A stretch of DNA of 30,318 nt, from assembly GCA_900088475.1 (NCBI GenBank), contig FLMG01001239.1:8990-39307 (forward strand), in the 5' to 3' direction. Within the stretch, counting starts at the first letter, position 1; the number at the start of each line of letters is the position of its first letter. Positions 1 through 10,175 of the stretch are shown here, piece by piece. Below the pieces are notes generated by a model that saw only the letters and a list, made by a program, of their open reading frames with translations, was not told the DNA's origin and did not search any database. Origin of the DNA: Hyphochytrium catenoides. Its lineage: Eukaryota; Sar; Hyphochytriomycetes; Hyphochytriales; Hyphochytriaceae. The translations under genes were made by a program, and so were the position numbers.

Positions 1-817
1 CAGCAGGGCAAGGCGGGAGCTCAGCAAGACTCCAGCACTAGGAAACAAGGTCTTGAGTTTTTATGCAGCCTACAAGCGCTTCACTGACTGCCAGGCGACA
101 GCAGAGGAGCTGTACAACGCTCTGGTTGAAGTGACCTCAGGTGGGACGGTGGACCTGAATCTTGTGGAGACCTTGGCGATGGCGATGGGAGATCCAGAGC
201 GCGCCGCGGTCTTCATGCACTGGTACTGCAGGCGGAATCCGAAGATATACACCGCTTGTTGTGAGGCACCCGTCTGCTATTCATGCCATGTGGAGGGCCA
301 TCATGAGGGTGTGACCTGCGAGGATCTCTTGCAGATGATTGATAAGGATAATGCCGCTGCTTATGGTGTGGAGACTGAAGATCTGGTAATGCAATGTCCC
401 GAGTGTGACGTGCGCTTCGTGAAAGGTGATGGCTGCACGTCCTTGCTGTGCTTCTGTGGCGAGGAGTTGGACTATGACGAGCTAATGTATAAGGCGATCG
501 ACCGGCGTAACAAGGAGAGAGAACTAGCACGGCTGTCTGAAAAGGTCAAGTCGCAAATGAGGTTATGGAGCCAGAGAGCTAGGCATAAGGCATTCTTTTC
601 CCGACAACTGGCTGTCTCTCTACAGGAGTATCTCCTAGAGGCGCGTGCAAAGAGGTTAACAAGAGCAATCAAAGAGGAGAGATGCCCCTTTAGGCAGGCT
701 CTGTTACGGTACGCAGACTATTTAAGGCGACGAAAAACCTTTCGCAGGAAAGTGCTCGCACTCCTGCCTTATGGCAGGCTGGACTACTTGCAACGGAGAC
801 GACCAATATCAAGATGA
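1..817 (+). CDS. RBR/IBR-type zinc-finger protein, C-terminal part (5' incomplete)
   Basis: The frame is open from the first bases of the window to a TGA at 815–817, so the start lies upstream. A Cys/His cluster at about nt 257–319 (CC…C..C…HH…C) reads as an IBR domain. A second cluster at about nt 395–465 (CPEC, then GDGC, C and CG) reads as RING2, with the Cys of GDGC at the site that carries ubiquitin in RBR E3 ligases. This order is that of the C-terminal half of RBR ligases such as ariadne/HHARI. After CG the usual final FCxxC pair is missing (EELDY instead), so RING2 looks reduced and ligase activity is unproven. The last 100 residues are Arg/Lys-rich, helical and lack zinc ligands. Family call is from motif spacing only. 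Confidence 0.6.
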   Translation, partial: SRARRELSKTPALGNKVLSFYAAYKRFTDCQATAEELYNALVEVTSGGTVDLNLVETLAMAMGDPERAAVFMHWYCRRNPKIYTACCEAPVCYSCHVEGHHEGVTCEDLLQMIDKDNAAAYGVETEDLVMQCPECDVRFVKGDGCTSLLCFCGEELDYDELMYKAIDRRNKERELARLSEKVKSQMRLWSQRARHKAFFSRQLAVSLQEYLLEARAKRLTRAIKEERCPFRQALLRYADYLRRRKTFRRKVLALLPYGRLDYLQRRRPISR

Positions 818-1451
818 TGAGCGAGCTCAAGCACCGCCTTAGCGACTTCGGCTCTGGCTGTTCAACTACCATAGAGAGCACCTTTCTTTCAAGGAAGGAC
901 TGCTGCTCCTTGTTCAGCCCGACTTGGCCGTCTGTAGGGTTGAGTGAGACAAAGGATGGCAGGAGACGGTATTTGTTATAGAAGGAACACTAGGTGGTGG
1001 CGCAGTAGGGGCCCATCGGTGTGATCAGTATTACATGTCAGTGAGGGGATTCAGCTCACTCTTCTAAGGCAGAGTCTAAGCGCGTCTTTAATAGCAGCCC
1101 CGAATAAAACTCTTTCTGTTGCTGCTGCCGACAGCGTTGAATTCTTTCTCCCTTCTTTAAAGCTCCGGCAACTGATGATGGTTTTAACAGCTGGAGAGGA
1201 ATAGGGAAGGTATAACTCTGACTCGTTAACAGCGCACTCCTTCTTAACAGCTGGAGAGGAATAGGGAAGGTATAACTGCGAAAGAAGTCTACGTTTCAAA
1301 CATCTGAAGCCGATGATGGTTTTCATGGATGTCAGAGAGCAAGTGAGTATGAACAGTCTACATTTTATGCCACCAAGGAACATACTGTGCTGAAGATATG
1401 TTCTAGCAACTACGCAGAAAAGAAGGGACCCCTGAGTAAGAGCTACGAATT
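818..1451. other. Intergenic stretch, no convincing gene
   Basis: No frame shows a recognisable protein. The stretch holds a spaced direct repeat (listed separately) and presumably the 3' end of the RBR gene. A minus-strand open frame at 1051–1383 spans both repeat copies and reads LYLPYSSPAVK twice, but its composition looks random and I do not call it a gene. Confidence 0.5.
1184..1277. repeat. 34-bp direct repeat, two perfect copies with 60-bp period
   Basis: An identical 34-nt segment beginning TTAACAGCTGGAGAGG occurs at 1184–1217 and 1244–1277, with 26 nt of unrelated sequence between. The 60-bp period is a multiple of three, so both copies stay in the same phase on either strand. A shorter echo (GATGATGGTTTT) precedes the first copy and recurs just after the second, near 1312. 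No terminal inverted repeat or target duplication was seen. Confidence 0.85.
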
Positions 1452-1798
1452 CTAGGTGTTTTCATCTCTCTGTCCGCAGCCACTATCACTATCAGAAACG
1501 GAGGAATCATAGTCGAGTTCCTCAGCAATGATAAGAGGAGAGGATGAGAGAGTGAAGAAGAGGCACCATGCCCATCCACATACTCTTCTACAAGGGAAAG
1601 CAACCGAAGGGCCCAACAACAGCTGAAGAGGAATGCGCTTCAGTTTCACATATCCTGGCAAAGCTCGCCCTTATATAATGGACTAGGCCTCTGTTATTTA
1701 TAAGCAGCAGCCAAACAACGAGTGCCACCGTGATGGCCGCCTTTGCCTTTGTTTTTGCCTTACCTGATATGCATGCTGCCAACAAAGAGCAGCGGCAT
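1452..1798 (-). CDS. Candidate three-exon gene for a small acidic-tailed protein
   Basis: Proposed exons on the minus strand: 1798–1764, 1690–1621 and 1520–1452, joined in consistent phase (2, then 0) to give about 57 residues. The first donor is a good GTAAGG and its acceptor is AACAG. The second donor (GTTGTT) is weak, so that junction is doubtful. The product starts MPLLFVGSMHIRGLVHYIRA and ends in a Ser/Asp/Glu-rich tail (EELDYDSSVSDSDSG). I recognise no family. It could be an open frame in a non-coding region; only the run-on of Ser/acidic residues across the last junction argues for it. Confidence 0.25.
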
Positions 1799-3240
1799 TG
1801 TGAACAAGAAGATTGTCAATCGGGAAAAGACGTTGTCAAGATGAAGGGAAGGTTCAGCAGAGGGAACTGGGTGGTGGCTATAACTTCAGTGCATTCATTG
1901 CTGCAACCACTACCATCAAACAGAGAACAGGATGGCCGTCTCTCTCTCTCCCGCCTGCTGCTTCATTAGCACAGATATATCTATTTCCTACGAGTCTCAA
2001 AGATGGCGATGTCCTTCTCTCAGTCAAGGAAGACGGAATGGTGCTCTAACTGCACTACTCATCGAAACTCAATGCATGCAATGCACTGGACTAAGCCCCA
2101 AAACTCGTCTCCCCTAACATCCTCCTCCCGTCCTACCTTACTTCTATTTGAGGGAGAGGAGGTTGCGCGACTGTGGGGAGGCGGGAAAGAGATACGGTCA
2201 TCGGATACTTCTAGGTCGGAGTGGTAAGACATTGATTATGGGGTGGTGGTGCGGAGATTACACCTCTTACGCTTCTCTTCATTCCTTGTTCTCCTCCCCT
2301 TCTTATTCGTCTACCTTTCCCCTTGGTCTCCTCGCCGCCCTCCAAGTGTTGAACAAGCGGCCAAAGCACGAGCTTCTCCTCTATCTCTCCCTGCAACCGA
2401 GATGATCCACTTCGCTCACATTAGTTCCCTATAACAGTTCTGCAGTCGTCGCAGCAAGCAACTCTTCTTGTCGTTGAATGGAACTACCGGCGTGGTGCTG
2501 CTCTTTGCTTCCTTCCCTCTCTCTATGTTGAGGAGCAGTAATGATGATGGGCGATCTCCTATCGACTTCACAGGGAAGCATGCGGCGAAGAATGAAGACT
2601 TCTTTGGTCCTCTTCACTAGAGGAAAGAATCGTACCAGAATGCTTCTTATGCCAATCATGGAAGCAGAGCAGGGTTTTGCATTGTGCTGGTCTTTCTTCT
2701 TAGCCAGACTCTGCCAGTCCTCTTTGCCAGTCCTCTTGGGTGGCGGTCTGACTCTGCTGCATCGACTGCAAGGCTGCAAGGACTCGCGTCAAAGGAAGAA
2801 ATGAAGATCGCAACAGCTCCTGCCTAAACTCAATGAGGAAGGATTGGCGATTGGCAGAGTATCTTATTTTATTTATAATAAATCCCTAATTTAGGAGCAG
2901 GTGTCATCGTATTTGATTCTTGATATTTTTTGTTATATAAAATATACTTCCTCCTTCTTGCTTTTGACATCTTCCATAAAACCTTATCTTAATTTTATAA
3001 AGGTTTATTAGAGCTTATTTTTAAAAATATCCTTTCATCCGTGGTGCTGCAATCACTGCACTCTGTTCTCTCTTCCGTTCTTCTTCTTCTTTGAGGCTTC
3101 GTGAGCACCACTGTGCTGTCTGAGGAGGAACTGCTAGCTCAGGATCTTGGTCAGAGCAGTAGCAGCAGACTGCTGCCCGCTCAACGTTCTGGCAGGTTCG
3201 ACTTGGGTTTGGAGGAGGGAAAGTTCCTTCAAGTTCGACA
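1799..3240. other. Long intergenic stretch with an AT-rich island
   Basis: No reading frame on either strand resembles a real protein; overlapping frames of 60–115 codons exist but have shuffled composition. From about 2862 to 3030 the DNA turns strongly AT-rich (runs such as TTTATTTATAATAAA and TATATAAAATATA), unlike the roughly 50% GC of its surroundings. The island may hold polyadenylation or promoter signals for the short frame that follows; nothing more can be assigned. Confidence 0.5.
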
Positions 3241-3396
3241 ATGGGCAAGACCTTCTTCACTCCTCAGATCACTCAGCAGTCGAAAGATTTCGCTGCTTAT
3301 CCTGACGATGCAGTTGGCCTCAGATCAGAAGAGAAAGAGAAGCGGACCACCCTAGCCTCTTCCCTGCTCCTAAAAAGCGCAAAAGCCGCCAACTGA
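3241..3396 (+). CDS. Candidate small protein, 51 residues
   Basis: An ATG at 3241 (context GACAATGG) opens a 51-codon frame ending in TGA. The product begins MGKTFFTPQITQQSKDFAAY and continues with an acidic stretch and a Lys/Arg/Ala-rich helical tail. Its composition is balanced and protein-like, unlike the overlapping frames. It has no predicted membrane segment and no family I recognise. It lies 72 bp upstream of the DUF1348 gene on the same strand, so it could instead be an upstream ORF or an exon of a longer transcript. Confidence 0.3.
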   Translation: MGKTFFTPQITQQSKDFAAYPDDAVGLRSEEKEKRTTLASSLLLKSAKAAN

Positions 3397-3468
3397 AGAC
3401 GAAAGAGCCCTCCGTACAATCTTGCAGTCATTGTGTCCGAAGTCTAGGAAGGTTGTTCCTGAGAAACG

Positions 3469-4077
3469 ATGAGACTCTGGAAGTGTACTGCACCTCTCGC
3501 CACTACCTCCTCTTCCGTTCCTCCTCGTACTTTTTCTATAGTAAGGCAGCAGAGGAGCAAAAGGGATGCAAATATTATCCCCCCTTCCTTCATAAGCTCA
3601 CGGGCAAAACAAACCTTGGTCCTGGTGGCGCCTCCCTTCACACTGGAAACTGCCGTTCAGAAGGTCCGGAGAGCAGAGGACGCATGGAACACAAGGGATC
3701 CTGCAGCTGTAGCTCTTGCTTACACTGTGGACAGTCGATGGCGGAACCGCGCAGAGTTCATTAAGGGCAGACAGGAGATCGAGCAGTTCCTTCGAAGAAA
3801 ATGGCAGAAAGAGCTGGAGTATCGACTCATAAAGGAAATATGGGCATTTGACGGCTCACGTATCGCAGTGCGGTTTGCCTATGAATGGCACGATGATTCG
3901 GGTCACTGGTATCGCTCCTATGGCAATGAAAACTGGGAATTTGATGGCGCAGGGCTCATGAAGACCCGTCACGCATCGATCAACGACCTCCCTATTACCG
4001 AGGAAGAGAGGCTGTACAGGTGGCCTGTCGGTAGGCGTCCAGATGAGCATCCAGGTCTCTCAGAGCTTGGACTTTGA
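3469..4077 (+). CDS. DUF1348 / NTF2-like (SnoaL-fold) protein, intronless
   Basis: A single uninterrupted exon encodes 202 residues. From about residue 57 ([18 protein letters not shown]) to the C-terminus it follows the bacterial DUF1348 family closely, including [41 protein letters not shown] and the terminal [14 protein letters not shown]. The fold is the NTF2-like cone; the family's reaction is not firmly established and I assign none. Bacterial members are about 150 residues, so the first 50–55 residues are an extension. That extension is rich in Ser, Thr, Arg and Lys with no acidic residue before about position 33, which suggests a mitochondrial or plastid transit peptide (inference). 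No introns in an intron-rich region, together with bacterial-type sequence, suggests acquisition by lateral transfer. Confidence 0.9.
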   Translation: MRLWKCTAPLATTSSSVPPRTFSIVRQQRSKRDANIIPPSFISSRAKQTLVLVAPPFTLETAVQKVRRAEDAWNTRDPAAVALAYTVDSRWRNRAEFIKGRQEIEQFLRRKWQKELEYRLIKEIWAFDGSRIAVRFAYEWHDDSGHWYRSYGNENWEFDGAGLMKTRHASINDLPITEEERLYRWPVGRRPDEHPGLSELGL

Positions 4078-5542
4078 CTTGCGGAAAGAGGCTAGCGTTT
4101 TCAGCAAACCGACAAAACCTGTCGAAGAAGGACTAGAAGGGGTTCCGGGGAGAGACGTAGGCAAGCCAGCAGGATGCTAGTACAACCTCAAGAATATAGC
4201 AGCATAAACGGTCTATGCCAGGGCACTTCTCTTAGTAGGAGCCTCTAGCCCGACCGCTTTTGGCCTGGATATAATCTTTCCCAGGCTGTCTCCTAGTAGA
4301 TGAGTGACGATAAGATCCTCCTGCTTTTCCTATACTGATTTATATATTAAGGTCTTCGGCGGTGGGCTGTAGGCTAGCGCATTCAGCGGGACCCAGGAAT
4401 GCATGTATAGTCTTTGAGCGCCTCTTTGGGGGCAGATGCGTGTTGCAGCGTTAAGGAGACACGAGGGACAAACTTCTTGACCAATACACAGAGTACGACT
4501 GATGGAAAGACATTGAAGCATGGATAGCCTTCCGCTTCAGGAAACGAGAGACCTGCGGGAATTAGAAAGGAGATCTGCAGCAGGAGGTGGAAGAGGGCGT
4601 GCAGGAGGAGCAGTTGTTCCTGATAAGATGGAGAGAAAGCCGCTGATACGTGGCATCCTCATCAAAATCGATTTGTTACTCCTCCTTCTCAGCACATATA
4701 AGAACTAGTGCCAACTACCTACCCACTGCAGAGTACATCATGCGCCCCAAAACCAACCGTCCGCCCAGCACAGCAGACGCGAAGATAACAGGGTTAGCAT
4801 CTTCTTCACATCCACCATCTCGCCAAGAGCAGCTTTACACAAGGGACACGTCGCTTGACTCAATCAGTCTGCGTCTCCATGCGTGTGGCCCTCTTTTCTG
4901 GCTCTTCTTCAGATCTTCTGCCTCCTAGAAGCTCAGTAGCGGTAACTCTTGAGTTCCTCTACTTCTCCCTAGCACTGATTGCGTGTGATAAAGGGTGTAA
5001 ATGAAGGCGGCCTTCGTTGTTCGAGAGATTTCCTCCCTTGGTATTTGCCTCAAACCGTTGCGGAGACGCCACTTCCCGTCTGTCATGCTGGTGTGGGAGA
5101 TCGACCTTCCAAGAATGAAATGAAACTTTCTGTGTGGTGCATAGGAAGTCAGACGGTCGTTTTACTAGCTTTATTTATTTATTTTTTTTTAAATCTCTAA
5201 ACGCCATAGAAATTGAAGCTTGGGTCAAATGCTCCGGGCAGGGCCAACAAATAGAAGTAAAGAGGGAGTCTCCCCAAAAACTATCTCACACTAATTAAAG
5301 GGCGTTTGTAAAAAATAGTAACATGAAATAGAAGAAAGGGGGTAGGTAATTCTTCAAGTTCAAACCCATTTATTCGACCCCTTGGTAATTATTAGTCCTA
5401 ACTCCAAACGTTGCACAAGCACACCATGGAGGAGTACTCGTAGAAATTGGTCTTTTGACCTTATCAAGAGAGAGAGCCAAACCCTTCCTCCTTATTAATC
5501 AAGGACCACCCACAGTCTCTTTATTCCTTACCAGCGAGCACC
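4078..5542. other. Intergenic stretch, no convincing gene
   Basis: I find no recognisable product. One frame at 4520–4708 (+, 62 codons, ATGGATAGCC start) has an acidic/basic N-terminus and a short Leu-rich C-terminal segment and is the best of several weak candidates; I do not call it. From about 5160 to 5420 the DNA is AT-rich, with T- and A-runs, and probably contains 3'-end or promoter elements. Confidence 0.5.
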
Positions 5543-5680
5543 ATGGCTATCGTCGGAGGCCTTGATCTTCTTTGGACAAGCAGCAAGATTCATCGTGGCC
5601 GCATAGCATCCTTCTCCGAGCCTTTCTATAAGAAAGCGGCACTCTTCGTGCTCCCAGGTGAGCCAAAGCCAGGCAGCAGC
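5543..5680 (+). CDS. Candidate small protein or first exon
   Basis: ATG at 5543 lies in a strong context (AGCACCATGG) downstream of an AT-rich stretch. It opens a 45-codon frame beginning MAIVGGLDLLWTSSKIHRGR and containing ASFSEPFYKKAALFVLPG. A donor-like CCAG|GTGAGCC at 5658/5659 would end a first exon in phase 1; read straight through, the frame stops at TAG 5678–5680. I could not find a convincing second exon: frames between 5700 and 6010 look random. The product matches no family I know; its size and basic character would suit a small organelle membrane-complex subunit, but that is only a guess. Confidence 0.3.
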
Positions 5681-6494
5681 TAGCAGCCTTGGTTAGTTAA
5701 GCCCCCTTGGTTACCTGTGTCACCGCTCCCGCCGGCCAAAGGCGTCTCGAGTTCCATCTAGTTTGGAACTCCTTGTCTGCGCCGCCTCTTCTTCGTTGTT
5801 CACTTGATCGTAGCGTCAACATGATGGCAGCCCCAGCTCAACGGCATTTTGGACGACGACGACTAAGGCAGCACCAGAGAACGCACTCTTGTTGGTCGAA
5901 TCTACTCGTTCTTTATCTGCACGCCTCTTCTGTCTGTCGAGCTGAAGGATTTTCTTTGATGAGAAGCGAAGTCTGGTGGCGACTCGCATCTTCCACGGCG
6001 GACATGACATAATGGTGGTGGGGTGATGGGGAGAGATGGGTGACGGTTAAGACCTCACACTTTCTGCTGCTAGTTGATCTGAATTCTTTTTGTGGCGACA
6101 GATGAGAAACAAGAAGGACGTGGCCCCTCCATCCATGATACCATGCCACGCAGTGCAGTAAAGCAATAATGATGACGGTCTTCTATTTTCTAGAGCTAGA
6201 CTCCGAGGAGCTATCTATAGTCGAGCCCCAGTTTTATGGAGGAAGGTGTCTGATGTCTCTCACTCTTTCCAGATAGCACCAGCAAAAGATTCTAAAGAGA
6301 TATACTAGTGTGGATAGGAGGAAAACCTCCGGGCAGACAAGAAAGAGCGGCGCCTCAACACTTCCACTGTCATGGCTGAAAAGGTTATCATTAGCATCAG
6401 GGCATTGTACAAAAAGACGTTATTAGGAGCTGCCTTAGTTAGGTGATGAGGCAGAAGAGTTTGGCGGCGCCGCCTTCTATTAATTGATAGTAAG
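5681..6494. other. Upstream region of the phosphatase gene
   Basis: There is no supported gene. A 101-codon plus-strand frame (5707–6012) and its minus-strand shadow both have Arg/Ser/Cys-rich, shuffled composition. The stretch presumably contains the 5' region of the phosphatase gene starting at 6495. Confidence 0.45.
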
Positions 6495-8365
6495 ATGAAT
6501 CAAGGGGATCTCTGCATGCGTCATCGTCTCCTAGTGCTGTTAGAGTTTATCGTCTTGGCGCAGCAGGCTCTGCCTTCTCCCACTCAACAGCAGTACGAAA
6601 AGAACTCCACATCCTTTCTTGTCATTGGTGACTATGGCTATGGGGGTAACGAGGTGCAGCGAAGGATAGCCACGCAGATGGACATATGGGCAGCTAAACA
6701 TGGTAGAGACTAGGAAGAATCTTCTATCGCAACGACTTCAACCTGCTGCTTCAGGATCTCCCTTTTCAGCGTCGTACTCATTGTCTTCGCTTTAACAAGT
6801 CAGCATTATTCTATGTCTCTATTCTTCACGGTCTGCTCTTCCCTTTCGGTCTCCAATCGCCTCCTTCCACAACCCTTTGCTGCCCTTTCATCAATGGCCA
6901 CAATCTAAGGCAATTGGGCCGTTGCTCACTTTCAGAGTCAAGTCTTGTCATTAGCGTCGGAGATAACTTCTACTCGCCAGACGGGGTAAGCCTCCTCAAC
7001 AAATAATGACCTACCTATCTCTCATCGGTCACTCTTCCGCGGCATTTTGTCTGCCTGTGGTTGGAACGATAGCTGTCGTCGTCCACTTCAACACCGGTTC
7101 TTAAATCTATTGTCTGGCTCTGATTCTAGGTCTCAGACGTCCACGACGAGAACTGGCGCACGCACTGGGCAGATATCTATAGGAACCGAGAAACACCGTA
7201 CCTGGAAAGTCTTCCGTGGCATGCCGTCCTGGGGAACCATGACTATTGTCGAGTCGCCGAGGTAGTCACGATGTGGTGGAAGAAGATCATATTCTTGCTT
7301 TAAGTGCTCAGATTGTTGCTCGTTAGAACCTTGCGTGCTTGTCCTCACGTCAGACAATGATGGTGCTTGCAGACCTTAGTTGCCTATCTATCGATTCTAT
7401 TTAGGCAGACCTGCTGGCTGTTTATGAAGCTGACCACCTCAAATCTACCTATTGCAGGCACAGATCAACTACACTGCACGCGGGTGGCGAATGGACGATT
7501 ACTTCTGGGCTCACCAGAGCAGAGTTCCAGAACTCAACCAGACGATAGCCTTCGTTTACCTTGACACCAACCTGCTTGCCTATGGCAAAGAGACACAACC
7601 TTGGCTTCAGAGGGACTGTCCCGCAATGAGAGAACAATTTTTTGCGTTGAAATGGGATACCGAGATGATGATAGAGTGGTCCCACAGACAACTGGAACAA
7701 GTCAAAAATAGCGATTGGATCTTCGTGGTAGGCCATCATCCAATTGGCGGCGGGTTCTGCGGTGCTGAAGGAGAGCTCTCAAGGTAGGATGGCAACCCTT
7801 TCATCAACAGCAGAGCTTGAGGATATGACTGATGGACCCTTCTAGAGCAGCCTTGCTGGTCCGCGCTTTCCTCCTTGCGCCTTCGCTCCTCTCTGGTTGT
7901 ATACGGTGTGACTCTTAACTATCATCATGAGAGTAGCCTCCAGCAACTCCATCCTATCTTGATAATGCTGCTCGGTATATCTTGAACTGCTGGTCGACGG
8001 TAGTTAGGTGATACTAGATAATCTTGCTACTTTCTCACCTCCTGTACTCTCCTTTCACTAGGCTCCAGGAGCTTCTCCAGCAGTACCGGGTCTCAGCCTA
8101 TCTAAATGGACATGTGCATGCCATGGACTACGGGGTCTTTGGAAACGTTGCTCATCTAACCTCTGGAGCAGGCGGAGACAGCTATGGCAGAGGCTGCAAT
8201 GGGAATAATGGAGGTGGCATATGGAAGCAGGACCAAGTAGGCGCTTTTGTTGGGGTCACTGTGAGACAGGAGAGCGTGAGTTTCGAGTTCATTGATCAGT
8301 TTGGCGTTCTATTGGCGTCTTTCCTGCACAATCGAAGGACGGCAGGAGACCACAAGCCGCTCTAG
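6495..8365 (+). CDS. Purple acid phosphatase-like (TRAP/ACP5 type) secreted metallophosphatase
   Basis: Five exons, 6495–6702, 6936–6985, 7130–7261, 7458–7783 and 8062–8365, join in phase to give 339 residues, close to mammalian tartrate-resistant acid phosphatase. All five metal-binding blocks are present: GDYG (Asp46), GDNFY (Asp79, Tyr82, the purple-colour tyrosine), GNHD (Asn122), GHHP (His223) and GHVH (His256, His258). The expected product is a two-metal enzyme hydrolysing phosphomonoesters at acid pH. Residues about 11–27 form a hydrophobic signal sequence after a basic start. NST, NYT and NQT sequons fit passage through the secretory pathway. There is no C-terminal anchor or ER-retention motif. 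Introns are 144–278 nt, all GT–AG. The last metal block reads GHVHAMDY rather than the common GHDHN. Confidence 0.9.
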
Positions 8366-10175
8366 TTGCATCAACAGAGAAGAGGTCAACTTTCCGTCCA
8401 TCTACGCCTGGTGGTACTAACTAGTGAAAAATAATCGAGAGTTGCGATGGTCAATAAGAGAGATCCTTGATTGAAGAGAGGATATAGAGAGCAACCATCC
8501 AGTTTCCCCTTCTGGCACCATTCTCAGCCGTATCACCAGCAGCAGGTACTTTCCCGTGACCCTTGTATACCAACAGGTCCCGTGGCTACCTGGAGGCCAC
8601 GTAAAGCATGATGAGTGGGTGTAGATGTAATAAACCAAGGATGGGTCTCGAAGGAGGGTGAGAAGGTGGTGCTGTCTCTGTACGTCTGCACCTTGGCTGC
8701 CCACGCCTCAGTCCAGACAAACACCACGCAGAGAAAGACTTCCCGGGAACACGCGCAAGTAACAACGTGTCTTCTACTTCAGAGACAAGTTTATTAACGC
8801 CTATAGAGGTTACGAAGAGTCTCCCTCTCACGAGAGAGTCGGTCTACCTGAGAATGTAAAGATAGAAGTGGTGATCTGCACCAGAAATTGGGTCAACAGG
8901 CTATCCTAAGAACATGCAAAGAAGAGGAAGAGAGCAGTAAGGCAAAAGAAAGAGAGCATCCGTTGTCAGAGCCATTCGTTGACTAAAGGCTCTTCGAGTC
9001 AGGAGGACTATCCGTCCCGAGAATATTCTCAAAGAGGAGAGGCCGCATCCCATACATTGGCCGATCCTTATCCAGTGGATCAGGTGGTTGGTCAGTAGTT
9101 GAGGGGAAGTGCACTTATTACATTGGGCCTTGCTCGTTCGTGGCGGCAGCTGCCATGGACGGTCTACAGGAGTAAAACTTAGTACTGCACTGACCTCCGC
9201 CGTAAAGTTAAGACGCTTGTAGGCTCAGCCGAAAGCTGCTGCTCTTTTAGTGCTGGTATGGCTAGGCTTCTATGCTGTTGTCCATTTCAAGCAGCACTCC
9301 TAACGAATTACCTTTCTCATCCTCCTTACACTACGGACGAGGCGCAGCCAGGTGTCATAATAACACTGGATATAACACTATGAAGCACTACTGCCTTGAT
9401 GTGATACTATCGTCTCTTCTCCTGTGGGTCGCTCATGCACCTTCATCAGCAAGGAGGTAACCTCCTGCACGCAGATTGTAAGCAGTTTACGCCGCTGTCC
9501 GCAATCTGTTTATTATATATCCAAGTAGAGCAGCAGCAGGAAGAGCACTCCTAGCGCTATCTTCTAGACCTGTTGAGCTCGACTATCGCTGCTAGCCAGC
9601 AACTAGGCTATCAGCTGACGAGCTTTCGTCTCACACCGCGCTCATTGATGGACCGCTGCTGCTGATTTTGGCACAGATCCTCAACTTCTACATCTCTCCT
9701 GTGATGATCATCGTGCCTTGGACTGCTTCACAAACTTCAACTTCAACTCCACTCATCTCATACATGATAACCTATACAGGATCAGTCAATTTGATTATCA
9801 ACCGGCCTCAGGAATAGAACTCACTTGTCATCACGATCTCTCCCGTGATCTATGTTTCCCGTAGAAAAAGCTGCAGAATGCAGGCGGTTCTGATCTGCAA
9901 CGTCTCCAGCAGCGATGACATGGTGTCTACCAACTGCTTTGAAGATTCTCATCGGCTCTGCTCGATGTTAGAAGCAACTTTGTTCAGCGAGCGAGAAGCT
10001 CTTCATGGTCCCTGTCGTCGTCGCTGACTGTAGTGAACCTGCAGCTCAAAGGAAGAGAGTAACTGAAAGTAAAGAGACGGAGGAAAAGCCATTCGCGGCG
10101 AGGATATCATTCTCTGCATCGAAGGCGTGTCTAGGAGTCCTGTAGGAGAGTGGGCGAGGGAGCTGTGATAAAACC
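8366..10175. other. Long intergenic stretch, one weak minus-strand candidate
   Basis: Apart from the frame at 8983–9156 listed separately, I see no supported gene in this 1.8 kb. A plus-strand frame from ATG 9878 to 10026 (49 codons, five Cys) is the only other protein-like piece, but it lacks splice partners and matches nothing I know. Confidence 0.45.
8983..9156 (-). other. Protein-like frame interrupted by two adjacent in-frame TAA codons
   Basis: On the minus strand, an ATG at 9156–9154 opens MAAAATNEQGPM, followed at once by TAA TAA. The same frame then runs 43 codons, through DQPPDPLDKDRPMYGMRPLL and FENILGTDSPPDSKSL, to a TAG at 8985–8983. The part after the stops has convincing protein composition. 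A GTAATA donor overlaps the first stop, but no AG downstream restores this frame. Alternatives are a start at the internal ATG (24 residues), an exon of an unseen gene, a decayed gene, or chance. Confidence 0.2.

Noticed and set aside
1051-1383. Minus-strand 110-codon frame with an internal peptide repeat
   Set aside because: The repeat is a consequence of the 34-bp DNA duplication, and the rest of the frame has random composition and no splice partners.
5707-6012. Plus-strand 101-codon frame upstream of the phosphatase
   Set aside because: Arg/Ser/Cys-rich shuffled composition, no family resemblance and no consistent splice link to the candidate at 5543.
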